Source: DASXRA01 sp036506155
GTDB taxonomy: Bacteria; Actinomycetota; Actinomycetes; Mycobacteriales; Jatrophihabitantaceae
Length of the DNA: 64,000 nucleotides
Assembly: GCA_036506155.1 (NCBI GenBank)
Contig: DASXSF010000155.1
Span: 1 to 64,000, forward strand
Direction of reading: 5' to 3'
Part shown: positions 18,930 to 26,827 of the stretch, one piece after another
Layout of the letters: each line of letters begins with the position of its first letter
How positions within the stretch are numbered: position 1 is the first letter of the stretch
Position numbers and translations under genes: made by a program
Notes under the pieces: generated by a model
Told to the model about the DNA's origin: nothing
Databases searched by the model: none
The model's input: only the letters and a program-made list of their open reading frames with translations

Positions 18930-18966
18930 CCTCGGCCTGCCGACCCGCGTGAGCCCGCGCAGGCGG

Positions 18967-19301
18967 TTACGCAGGGACTATGGAAGGGAAGGTCCAGGTG
19001 CCTTCCAGGATCTCGTTCCTTGGTCGGTAGAGCCGGACGACGTAGTGGTCCTCGTTGACGACGATCGCCGAGATTTAGCGGCCCGCAGCGTCCGGCAGCG
19101 CCAGTGTCGATTCGTCGGTGATATCAACGACAGCGCCGCTGTACAGCGTGTCGCGATGCGGATCACCGGCTGGTGATCCAGTGGCGTCGGCGTCCGAACG
19201 TGCATCCACTGATTGACGCCGCTGCTGTCCGCCAAGATCGACGCGAACACGCGGTCCGTCTCCGCCCGGGCGAAGTTGTCGACATTCACCCGCAGCCCCA
19301 T
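18967..19301 (-). pseudogene. DUF1254 family remnant with deletion and nonsense mutation
   Basis: The minus strand reads MGLRVNVDNFARAETDRVF and TPLDHQPVIR, the N-terminal part of DUF1254 proteins. After VIR the frame is lost by an apparent four-base deletion (near 19155), then resumes as RDTLYSGAVVDITDESTLAL and LPDAAGR. The next codon is TAA at about 19075-19077 where relatives have Tyr. Beyond it the same frame continues ISAIVVNEDHYVVRLYRPRN and EILEGTWTFPS before a final stop at 18967. The rest of the protein is absent. Expected residues come from family memory; deletion size is inferred. Confidence 0.75.
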
Positions 19302-19455
19302 GGGCGCGACTTTGCCGAGTCCCCGACTCCGCTCGGATCACCCGCAACGGGCTAACGAGAGCACCCAGGTGGGTCGGAAACACTGTTGCGTTCGGTTGAT
19401 CGCGCCGGTTGACTCGTGGCCGCCGCCGCTCTTACAGCACCATCCCAGGAGGTCA

Positions 19456-20274
19456 ATGAGCCACACGCAGCGGACTGTCGCTGGCATCGCCTACGACAGG
19501 CGCGGACCTTCGGGCGCGCTTCCGGTCCTGCTGCTCCATGCCGGTATCGCGGATCGCCGCATGTGGGATCCGCAGTGGGACGGATTGACTGCCGACCGGG
19601 ACAGCATCCGGCTCGACCTGCGTGGGTTCGGTGCGTCGACGAGCAGGCCGCCGAACGACATCGTCGATCACGTGGCAGACGTCCTCGACACCCTCGAACA
19701 GCTCGCCGTCACCCGCTGCCACCTGGTCGGGTCGTCGTTCGGTGCCGGCGTCGCCACTGAGGTGGCCTTGACCCGACCGGACCTGGTCCGGTCGCTGCTG
19801 CTGTGCCCACCCGGGGGCAGCCTGCTCGCCGAATTGACCCCTGACCTGCAGCACTTCCTTGATGCCGAGAGGGCGGCCCTGGCACGCAACGACATCGACG
19901 CGGCAGTCGATGCCAACGTGGCTAGCTGGGTCGTCGGGCCTGGCCGCACCGAGTCTGACGTCGAGCCTGCCGTAGTGGCCGCGGTCAGGCGCATGCAGCG
20001 CGACGCCTTCGAGGTCACCCTGTCGTGGGATGACGTGGCCGAGGCGGAGTTGGCGCCGCCTGCCCTCAACCGGCTGACAGACCTCACCCAGCCCGTCCTC
20101 ATCGTCGTGGGCGGGCACGACCTGGACACCACACACGACGCAGTGCAGCGGATCCGCGCAGCCGCACCCCGTGTCCGTCGAGTCGACTGGCCCGACGTCG
20201 CCCACCTGCCCTCCATGGAGAAGCCCCAGCCATTCCTCGAGCTCCTCCTCGACTGGACCGACGCCAACGACTGA
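19456..20274 (+). CDS. Alpha/beta hydrolase
   Basis: The 272-residue hydrolase has the usual core: PVLLLHAGIADRRMWDPQW (oxyanion loop), RLDLRGFGAST, nucleophile elbow VGSSFGAGVA (Ser near 97), acid VVGGHDLDTTHD and base DVAHLPSMEKP with His near 250. These are features of the wide family that includes haloalkane dehalogenases and ester hydrolases; the substrate is not evident. ATG 19456 has AGGAGG only three bases upstream, a short spacing. The longer upstream frame runs across the DUF1254 remnant and is not credible. It has no operon partner. Confidence 0.85.
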   Translation: MSHTQRTVAGIAYDRRGPSGALPVLLLHAGIADRRMWDPQWDGLTADRDSIRLDLRGFGASTSRPPNDIVDHVADVLDTLEQLAVTRCHLVGSSFGAGVATEVALTRPDLVRSLLLCPPGGSLLAELTPDLQHFLDAERAALARNDIDAAVDANVASWVVGPGRTESDVEPAVVAAVRRMQRDAFEVTLSWDDVAEAELAPPALNRLTDLTQPVLIVVGGHDLDTTHDAVQRIRAAAPRVRRVDWPDVAHLPSMEKPQPFLELLLDWTDAND

Positions 20275-20298
20275 CGCTGGTAGCTGGCCTACCGATAC

Positions 20299-20326
20299 TT
20301 GACATTCTCTATTAAGTCCATAGAGT
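20299..20326 (+). promoter_or_regulatory. Sigma-70-type promoter
   Basis: TTGACA at 20299-20304 and TAGAGT at 20321-20326 are separated by 16 bases in an AT-rich patch that contrasts with its surroundings. The expected start of transcription falls next to the ATG at 20334, which predicts a leaderless message for the short reading frame below. Confidence 0.65.
20307..20325. promoter_or_regulatory. Possible operator, 6-bp inverted repeat
   Basis: CTCTAT (20307-20312) and ATAGAG (20320-20325) form a perfect inverted repeat with a 7-base spacer, filling the gap between the -35 and -10 elements. A dimeric repressor bound there would block the promoter. The protein is not identified. Confidence 0.45.
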
Positions 20327-20333
20327 TACTATC

Positions 20334-20408
20334 ATGACTTGCCTCGTCACGCGAAGGCCCGTGGATCTGCTCCGCGTGATCGCCATGGCGTGTCCGTTCC
20401 TCGGCTGA
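20334..20408 (+). CDS. Putative cysteine-type leader peptide (24 residues)
   Basis: A short frame from ATG 20334 to TGA 20406 encodes 24 residues including MTCLVTRRPVDLLRVIAMAC. The RR-x-VDLLRV...C pattern resembles the actinobacterial leader peptides (RRHVDLLRV..C) found upstream of sulfur-metabolism genes. There, ribosome behaviour at cysteine codons is thought to control downstream expression. The predicted transcription start lies at its ATG, matching the leaderless layout described for such frames in mycobacteria. Two Cys codons are present; the usual His is Pro here. The next gene is an arylsulfotransferase-family protein at 20651. The family likeness is from memory and is the main uncertainty. 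Confidence 0.55.
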   Translation: MTCLVTRRPVDLLRVIAMACPFLG

Positions 20409-20519
20409 CCTAATCCGTCCCGGCGCCATCCGCCGCAGTCGTTTCGAGGAATCCTGATGCCCGTCGTTCGGCAACGTTCATGTCGTGGTCACGCGAGGCG
20501 CACGCCGGTTGACCGGGAC

Positions 20520-20603
20520 ATGCGTCCGACGCGGGCCATCTGTCTCGTCGTAGGTCGCCATGTGGACTTCATGCGGGTCGCGAGCAGTTGCTGTTGCCTC
20601 GGC
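20520..20603 (+). other. Second leader-peptide-like frame with Cys-Cys-Cys tract
   Basis: From ATG 20520 the frame reads AICLVVGRHVDFMRVASSCC, then a third Cys (three Cys codons at 20589-20597). The RHVDFMRVASS-Cys core matches the leader-peptide pattern even better than the first frame. No stop follows soon; the frame stays open through the start of the arylsulfotransferase gene. So it is either a leader that has lost its stop or one overlapping the next gene. No clear promoter or ribosome-binding site was found for it. Confidence 0.45.
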
Positions 20604-20650
20604 GACGGTTCTGCTCAGTCACCACCGGACATGACAGAACGGAGTTCACC

Positions 20651-21844
20651 GTGTCTCATCGATTGCGACCCTCCTTCCTGGGCCCTGTCGCCTTTCTGCT
20701 CATCGTCGGCATCGGGGCGCTCGGCGCGCCGGGCGCAGCAGTTGCGGCGCCGGCACCGCCGCCGATCACCGTCCTCAGCGCCGGAGCAACCGCCGACCGC
20801 GGCGCGATCTTCGTCGCGCCGTTCGGCGACAACGGGGAGTACGCCAACGGCCCGGAAATCGTCGACGGCACCGGCAAGACGATCTGGTTCCGACCGATCC
20901 CCGCAGGCCAGGAGGCGGCGGACTTTCGGACGCAGACCTACCGTGGCAGGCCCGTACTCACCTGGTGGCAGGGCACCGGTATCGGCGGCCTCGCGCAAGG
21001 GACGGACTACATCTACGACCGCCACTACCAGCAGATCGCCGAGGTGCACGCCGGTAACGGCCTCTCGGCGGACGGCCACGAGTTCCTCCTCACGCCGTGG
21101 AACACCGCGCTGATCCTCGCCTACACCACGGCGACAGCTGACCTGACGTCGATCGGCGGCCCGGCGAATCAAACGGTCGTGAACGGCGTCGTACAGGAGA
21201 TCGACATACCGACCGGCAAAGTCCTTTTCCAGTGGAACAGCGCTGACCACGTGCCGTTCGCCGAAAGCGAGCAGCCGTTGCCGGCCTCGCCGACCACGCC
21301 GTGGGACTGGTTCCACATCAACGCCGTCCACGTCGACACCGACGGCAGGCTGCTCGTCGACGCGCGCAACACATGGACGGTCTACAGCGTCGACCGGCAC
21401 AGCGGGGACATCAAGTGGAAGCTGGGCGGGAAGGACAGCTCGTTCACGCTCAAGACGGCTCCCGGGCAGGCGCTGGACAGCGCCCAGCAGCTCTTCGCGT
21501 GGCAGCACGACCCGATCGCAGTTGGGCACGGCACGTACACGGTGTTCGACAACGAGTCATCGGGAACTCCGCTGCTGTCGCACAGCCGGGCGGTGACGGT
21601 GCACCTGGACACGAGGTCGCGGACGGCGACGCTGGTGAGGTCGGTCGACCAGCCTGAGGGCCTGGTTGCGGCCTCGCAAGGTAACGCCCAGACGACCGCG
21701 AACGGCGACCTGTTCGTCGGTTGGGGTGCACTGCCGTACTTCTCCGAATTCGACAGTGACGGCAACGTCGTACTGGACGCCCGCTTCCCGGACGGCGTCA
21801 ACACTTACCGCGCCTACCGATTGCCCTGGCCGACTACGGGGTAA
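20651..21844 (+). CDS. Arylsulfotransferase (ASST) family protein, exported
   Basis: The 397-residue protein has an N-terminal signal peptide (FLGPVAFLLIVGIGALGAPG, cleavage near AVAAPA). A beta-propeller-like domain follows, with GKTIWFRPIPAGQEAADFR, VQEIDIPTGKVLFQWNSADH, DWFHINAVHVDTDGRLLVDA, GDIKWKLGGK and AWQHDPIAVGHGTYTVFDN. The His residues in DWFHIN and WQHD are characteristic of ASST-like proteins. Classical ASST transfers sulfate between phenols; many actinobacterial members are untested. GTG 20651 is favoured by GGAG six bases upstream. The sulfur-linked leader-peptide motifs upstream support a role in sulfur metabolism, and a terminator follows. Confidence 0.85.
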   Translation: MSHRLRPSFLGPVAFLLIVGIGALGAPGAAVAAPAPPPITVLSAGATADRGAIFVAPFGDNGEYANGPEIVDGTGKTIWFRPIPAGQEAADFRTQTYRGRPVLTWWQGTGIGGLAQGTDYIYDRHYQQIAEVHAGNGLSADGHEFLLTPWNTALILAYTTATADLTSIGGPANQTVVNGVVQEIDIPTGKVLFQWNSADHVPFAESEQPLPASPTTPWDWFHINAVHVDTDGRLLVDARNTWTVYSVDRHSGDIKWKLGGKDSSFTLKTAPGQALDSAQQLFAWQHDPIAVGHGTYTVFDNESSGTPLLSHSRAVTVHLDTRSRTATLVRSVDQPEGLVAASQGNAQTTANGDLFVGWGALPYFSEFDSDGNVVLDARFPDGVNTYRAYRLPWPTTG

Positions 21845-21860
21845 CCATCTCATCGAGCAT

Positions 21861-21895
21861 GCGGTGCGCGCCGGCCCCCCTGCCGCGCGCACCGC
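21861..21895 (+). terminator. Terminator after arylsulfotransferase gene
   Basis: GCGGTGCGCG (21861-21870) pairs with CGCGCACCGC (21886-21895) over a 15-base loop, 17 bases past the stop codon. Confidence 0.6.
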
Positions 21896-22073
21896 GTGCG
21901 AATAAGCCGCAGCGATGCGAGGACGAGCGACGTGACATACGAAGCCGGTCACGGAGCCGATGTAGTTCCTCACCGACGATCTGCTGCCGGCGCGGTCCGA
22001 GCACTGGGGTCCGGGCGACGCCCACAGTTCGCGCGAGTGGGTACGATCATCGAGGCGAGGGTATCCGCCGCCT

Positions 22074-22105
22074 GCCCCCTGTCGACCGAAGGAGGGACAG
22101 GGGGC
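22074..22105. terminator. Hairpin, probable terminator for the small minus-strand gene
   Basis: GCCCCCTGTC (22074-22083) pairs with GACAGGGGGC (22096-22105) across 12 bases. On the minus strand it sits 25 bases past the stop at 22131, a normal terminator distance. Confidence 0.5.
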
Positions 22106-22130
22106 TTGGGTGCCGAGCGGTAGCGCCGGG

Positions 22131-22325
22131 CTATTTCTTCAGTTGCACCGGCATGGTTTGATCCGCACCTGGGAACGGCGGCAGCGGCAGTGTCGCCGAC
22201 TGCTGCTGGGCTGCGAGGTCGGCCGCCCTTACCGCAGGGTCGAACTCAGGGCTGGACAGAATCCGTCCACGTACGGCGGCGCATGCGGTGGACGCTAACC
22301 GGGCAGCGTTACACAGCTCGGACAT
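22131..22325 (-). CDS. Small protein of unknown function
   Basis: A 64-residue frame begins MSELCNAARLASTACAAVRG and ends GADQTMPVQLKK. It has high G/C at third positions as in nearby genes, and it is followed by a terminator-like hairpin at 22074-22105. It lacks a clear ribosome-binding site and I recognise no family. It is Ala-rich with two Cys and a Pro-rich middle (LPLPPFPG). It lies divergent from the MMPL transporter and may be a real small gene or the remnant of a longer one. Confidence 0.4.
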   Translation of the reverse strand: MSELCNAARLASTACAAVRGRILSSPEFDPAVRAADLAAQQQSATLPLPPFPGADQTMPVQLKK

Positions 22326-22579
22326 GTCCGATTAACCGCTGATGACCAGCTCGGGAACTCTTGCGAGCACTGGGGACTGTCTTTGCCGTGGCACCCAGGT
22401 AGATCTGGGCGCTGCGTTGAGTCATCGGTCGTGCAGCTCGGCACGGCCCGCCCGGTCTCGAAGCCGCGCACCTGCCGCGGCGTCTGTGACGCAGCTGAGA
22501 GTTTGCCCATTAGCGGGTCGCACAGTGTCAGGGCCACGCTTAGACTCCCGCGGACAATCAGGCAACCCGGGGGCGCGCC

Positions 22580-24733
22580 ATGCAACGGTGGGCAGAGATC
22601 GTGCTACGGCATCGCAAAGCTGTAGTCATCTTCTGGGGATTCATGCTCGTCGCCGGCATTGCCCTCGCGAGCAAGACGACGAACCGGCTGACGGTCGACT
22701 TCTCGCTGCCGGGTCAGCCCGGCACCGAAACCGCGCACAAGATCAAGAACGCGTTCGGTAGCGGCGGCGACACATCGCCGTACATCGCCACGGTCACCCT
22801 GCCAGCCGGGCAGACCATAACCGGGAACGAGGCCGAGGTGGCCCGGACGTTCGCCGCAATCGGCGCCGCCGTGCCGAACGTCCGCGTAATCGACGAGGCC
22901 AACACAGGCGACAAGGCGTTCCGCACGAGCGACGATCGCACCGCCTATGCCTACGTCTTCTACCGGTTCGACCCGTCACCTACAGCCAAGCTGAAGACCA
23001 CTGCCATCCGCACGGCGATGGAGAAGGCGATGCCGTCCGGCAGCACGGCCGGCGTCACCGGCGAGGAACCGCTCGCCGCGGGCAGCGACAACAACAACGG
23101 TCCGGGCGTGGTCGGCGAGACGCTGCTCGGCGCGGTCGGCGCCCTCGCCGTGCTTGCGTTCGTGTTCGCGTCTTTCCTTGCATTTCTTCCGCTGGTCGTG
23201 GCAGCCGTATCGATTCTGACGTCATTCCTGCTGTTGCTGCCGCTGACGTATGTCATGGACGTCTCCTTCATCGTGCAGTTCCTGATCGCACTGATCGGGC
23301 TGGGTGTGGCCATCGACTACTCGCTGCTGTTCGTGACGCGATGGCGCGAGGAACGCGACCATGGTCGGGAGAATCACGACGCCGTCGTCGTAGCGATGCA
23401 GACGGCTGGTCACGCGGTCGTGTTCAGCGGCGTGACGGTGGCGATCGGCCTGCTGGCACTCGTCGTGCTGCCCGTCCCGTTCATGCGCAGTATGGGCATC
23501 GGTGGCGCGCTGATCCCAGTGGCCAGCGTGCTGGTCACATTGACGCTGACCCCAGCCATCCTCGGTGGCATCGGCCCGCGCGTCGACTGGCCGAAGATCC
23601 GGCACGAGAACCGCGCCAGTCGTGGCTGGAGTCGCTGGGCCGCGGGCGTCGTCAAGCACCGCTGGCTCGCCGCGATCACGGGGTTTGCCATCCTCTTCGC
23701 GCTGATCGGTGTCTTCTTCACGGCCAAGATCGGCGTGGCTTCGTCGGATTCCCTTGCGCACAACGGCCGCGCGTACGACACGCTGCAGGTGCTCAAACGC
23801 GGCGGTATGCCGACGGGCGCGCTGACGCCGATGGAGGTCCTCGTCTCGAGCGACCAGGCGCGTGCCGCCGCAGATCGGCTGGGCCAGGTCGACGGCGTCG
23901 CGCACGCGTTGGTCCCGAGCGGGCCGGCCGGAAACCGCGATGGGCAGAGCATTGTCGTGCTCGTCCCGGAGAAGGAGACTGTCAACTCCAAGAGCGTCGG
24001 CGTCGTCAAGCAGGTGAAGCGCGTCGCCAACGATCTGCCGGGCGTGGTGGGTGTTGCCGGCATCGGTCCAGCGCAGATCGACTTCATGCGTGCGGTATAC
24101 GGCAACTTCCCGCTGATGCTGACGGTCATCGCGCTGCTCACCTACGTGCTGCTGATGCGTGCGTTCCGCTCGACGCTGCTCCCGCTCAAGGCGGTGCTGC
24201 TCAATATCATCTCGGTGGGTGCCACGCTCGGGTTGATGGTGCTGTTCTGGCAATACGGCTACGGCTCCCAGGCGATCTTCGGCATTCACAAGACGGGTGC
24301 GATCACGTTCTGGATCCCGCTGATGGTGTTCGCATTCCTTTACGGGCTCTCGATGGACTACGAGGTGTTCATCCTGTCCCGTATCCGCGAGGAGTACGAC
24401 GGTGCGCGCTCGACGAATGCCGCGGTTATCGAGGGCATGGGCCGCACCGGCCGACTCGTCACCAGCGCGGCGCTGATCCTGTTCCTCGCCTTCGCCGCGC
24501 TGGCCTCCGGACCGGGCACCGATCTCAAGACGCTCGCGACCGGGCTGGGATTCGGCATCCTGCTCGATGCCACGGTCGTGCGCTGTCTGCTCGTCCCGGC
24601 GTTGGTGTCCCTGTTCGGGCGGTGGAACTGGTACCTGCCGCCCCGCTTCGCCCGGGTGCTGCGCGTGCAGCCGTCCCATCCCCATCCCGAGCGCCCCGAG
24701 CCCCGGGAGCCCGAACCCGCGACCGTCGGATAA
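22580..24733 (+). CDS. MMPL family (RND superfamily) transporter
   Basis: The 717-residue membrane protein shows the MMPL plan: a first helix (IFWGFMLVAGIALAS), a large loop, five helices (about 190-345), then a second loop and five more helices (about 515-690). Key motifs are IALIGLGVAIDYSLLFVTRW in the first half and FLYGLSMDYEVFILSRIREE in the second, with the DY pairs used for proton coupling. MMPL proteins export lipids, siderophores or drugs. At 717 residues it is of the shorter class. ATG 22580 gives MQRWAEIVLRHRK, a typical start. A decayed histidine kinase gene lies just downstream on the other strand. Confidence 0.92.
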   Translation: MQRWAEIVLRHRKAVVIFWGFMLVAGIALASKTTNRLTVDFSLPGQPGTETAHKIKNAFGSGGDTSPYIATVTLPAGQTITGNEAEVARTFAAIGAAVPNVRVIDEANTGDKAFRTSDDRTAYAYVFYRFDPSPTAKLKTTAIRTAMEKAMPSGSTAGVTGEEPLAAGSDNNNGPGVVGETLLGAVGALAVLAFVFASFLAFLPLVVAAVSILTSFLLLLPLTYVMDVSFIVQFLIALIGLGVAIDYSLLFVTRWREERDHGRENHDAVVVAMQTAGHAVVFSGVTVAIGLLALVVLPVPFMRSMGIGGALIPVASVLVTLTLTPAILGGIGPRVDWPKIRHENRASRGWSRWAAGVVKHRWLAAITGFAILFALIGVFFTAKIGVASSDSLAHNGRAYDTLQVLKRGGMPTGALTPMEVLVSSDQARAAADRLGQVDGVAHALVPSGPAGNRDGQSIVVLVPEKETVNSKSVGVVKQVKRVANDLPGVVGVAGIGPAQIDFMRAVYGNFPLMLTVIALLTYVLLMRAFRSTLLPLKAVLLNIISVGATLGLMVLFWQYGYGSQAIFGIHKTGAITFWIPLMVFAFLYGLSMDYEVFILSRIREEYDGARSTNAAVIEGMGRTGRLVTSAALILFLAFAALASGPGTDLKTLATGLGFGILLDATVVRCLLVPALVSLFGRWNWYLPPRFARVLRVQPSHPHPERPEPREPEPATVG

Positions 24734-24779
24734 GCGCCGCCTCTCGGCATCGGTGGGCCGCCAGCGGCTCCGTCCTACC

Positions 24780-25046
24780 CTCGTCCGGGCTCCTGCGGTG
24801 TGCGGGGAGCCGTAACGTCAGGACGGCCCCGTGCGGGGATGCATTCGCCGCATCAATCGTGCCGCCGTGCTGACGGAGTAGGCGGGCTGCGATGGTGAGC
24901 CCGAGCCCCAGGCCGTCGATGTGGTTGTAACGCGCGAGGTCTCGCGATCTCCGCGTTCGCTCTGGAGAACCGCCGCAGTGACACCCGCACGGGAAAGCTG
25001 GATCTCTTCGCCGCGACCGTCCACCGATGATCTCGGCGGTGGGCAT
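24780..25046 (-). pseudogene. Remnant of a sensor histidine kinase (ATPase domain)
   Basis: One minus-strand frame reads ARYNHIDGLGLGLTIAARLL, then RQHGGTIDAANASPHGAVLT and LRLP, clearly the G-box and end of a HATPase domain. Just upstream another frame gives SLRRFSRANAEIAR, resembling the F-box. The two lie in different frames, and the H-box and dimerisation region are absent. The exact ends are not defined. It may be a leftover of a two-component system that once controlled the neighbouring transporter. Confidence 0.65.
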
Positions 25047-25067
25047 CGGTGACTACCACGCGACCGG

Positions 25068-26551
25068 TCAGTTGTCGTGGTGCAGTCTCGGCCACAGCTG
25101 TGCCCACGGCTGGCGTGGGCCGGCGCACAGCGTCATGGGCGCGCCGTCCTCCTGGTTGTCGACTCCGTGCGGCGTGTGCAAAGTGGCGACCGACCGGCAG
25201 TGCGTGAACCACGCGGCGAGTTGCTCGGGCGCGTAGCCGACCGTGATGACGGTCACCGTGCCGTCGGGCGGACGGCGGTAGTACCAGAGCGAATTGTGGC
25301 CGCTCACGACGGTGAGATTCCGGCGACCGAAGCGCTCGATCGGGCCGGCCTCGCCGTACGACTCGGTGAGCACGACCGGATGTGCGCCGCCGATCCGGGT
25401 AGTGACCGAGTCGACCTGGGCGGCCAGTTGGGGCCAGCCGATGGTTGCGCGCGTGTCGTCCTCGGCGGCGTACGGCGAGGAAGCGAACGTCGCCTCGGGC
25501 AGTACCGGCAAGACGGCAGGCACCAGCAACAGACCGAGCACGGCGATCACCGCGTACCGGGCGGCGAGCCGGGGCGGCGCGAGCACGCGATCATCGCGCA
25601 GCGCTGGAGTAGCTGCGACGCCGGCGGCCGCAAGTAAGACGAGGATCGGGGCCGGGTAGTACGACTTGCCGCCGGTGACGAGGAAGAAGACTTCCAGTGC
25701 GGCGAACGTCCACACCAGTGGCCGGTATCGCCGATCGCGCCACATCGCCGTGGTGCCGCGAATGATCGCCGGCAGCAGCGCGGGGTTGAGCACCAGCAGC
25801 TGCTGCACCAGATACTTCACCGGTCCGGTGCCGTGGCGCTGCGACTGCGCGACCTGCCACTCGGGGAAGCCGTGCGCTGCCTGCCAGGCGATCGCGGGCG
25901 CGGCGATCACAAGCGCGACGAGGCCGCCGAGCCACAGGAAGCGACTTGCCGCCATGTCCCCCACGAGATCACCAATCCGACGATCAGCGCGACTGCAAGG
26001 AAGCCGACGAGGTCTTTGTTCTGCAGGCCGATCCCGACGACCAGGCCGACCGCGAGCCATAGCTTCGGACGGTCGTCGCGCAGCGCGCGCACAGCCAGCA
26101 GCAGCACGACCTGCCAGAGGAGCAGATCGGTGACCTCGGTAGAGAGCAGGTGCCCGGCGAGCAGCACGCCCGGTGATGCCGCCACAGCGACCGCGGTCAT
26201 CGCCTGCGCGCGCCGGCCCCCGCCCAAGTCCCGGCACATGACCGCCGCCAGCACGACGACCGTCCCGGCGACGAGAGCTGGCCACACCCGGATGGCGAGC
26301 GGTGAGTCGCCGAAAACGGCCTGCTGAGCCCGCGCGAGCAGCGGCGTAACAGGCGGCTGATCGTCGTAGCCGAACGCCGGGTGACGACCGTCGATGAGGA
26401 AGTACAGCTCGTCGCGGTGGAAACCATAGCGGTCGGCCAGCGCGAGCAGGACCACGACGACGGTGGCGGCGCTGATCCAGGGGGCCGCGCCGAGCGGGCG
26501 CTGGACATCCGCGTTCGCAGGCGCAACGCGCTCCGAACCCAGCGCGCTCAT
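25068..26551 (-). pseudogene. GT39-like membrane glycosyltransferase split by a frameshift
   Basis: The N-terminal frame from ATG 26551 (GGAGG eight bases upstream) encodes ADRYGFHRDELYFLIDGRHP, the acidic loop typical of GT39/ArnT mannosyltransferases, and several membrane helices. It ends early at 25907 after a frame change between about 25940 and 25965. The second frame continues with ASRFLWLGGLVALVIAAPAI, LEVFFLVTGGKSYYPAPILV and a soluble C-terminal part to 25068. Together they would make about 490 residues, a normal length. Intact relatives transfer a sugar from a polyprenyl phosphate to a protein or lipid on the outer face of the membrane. A single-base error in the sequence would explain it equally well. 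Confidence 0.8.
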
Positions 26552-26716
26552 CGCCGCCACCTCCGAGCTGCTCCGTGGCGTCATCGGCGGCACCGCGGGG
26601 CTCGGGCAGTAGATTCCCCCATCGTCATCGGTGCAGGCAATAGGGCACCTGCGTCCCCGGCCAAGTCGTTACAACGCACGACCGGGTGCGGGCGGGCCGT
26701 CTAGGATCGGCCGGAG

Positions 26717-26755
26717 CCCCTCGCGCAGACGCACGCACTGCGCCCGCGCGAGGGG
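26717..26755 (-). terminator. Hairpin downstream of the copper lipoprotein gene
   Basis: CCCCTCGCGC (26717-26726) pairs with GCGCGAGGGG (26746-26755) with a 19-base loop. It lies about 70 bases past the minus-strand stop at 26828. Confidence 0.5.
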
Positions 26756-26827
26756 AATGGGAAGTGCGGGCAACCCCGACGTCAGCCCAGCCGAACCTGT
26801 CCGGTAACCCGGCAGAACAAGGACGGG

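Noticed and set aside
20327..20332. TACTAT as the -10 partner of TTGACA at 20299
   Set aside because: The spacing would be 22 bases, too long; TAGAGT at 20321 gives 16.
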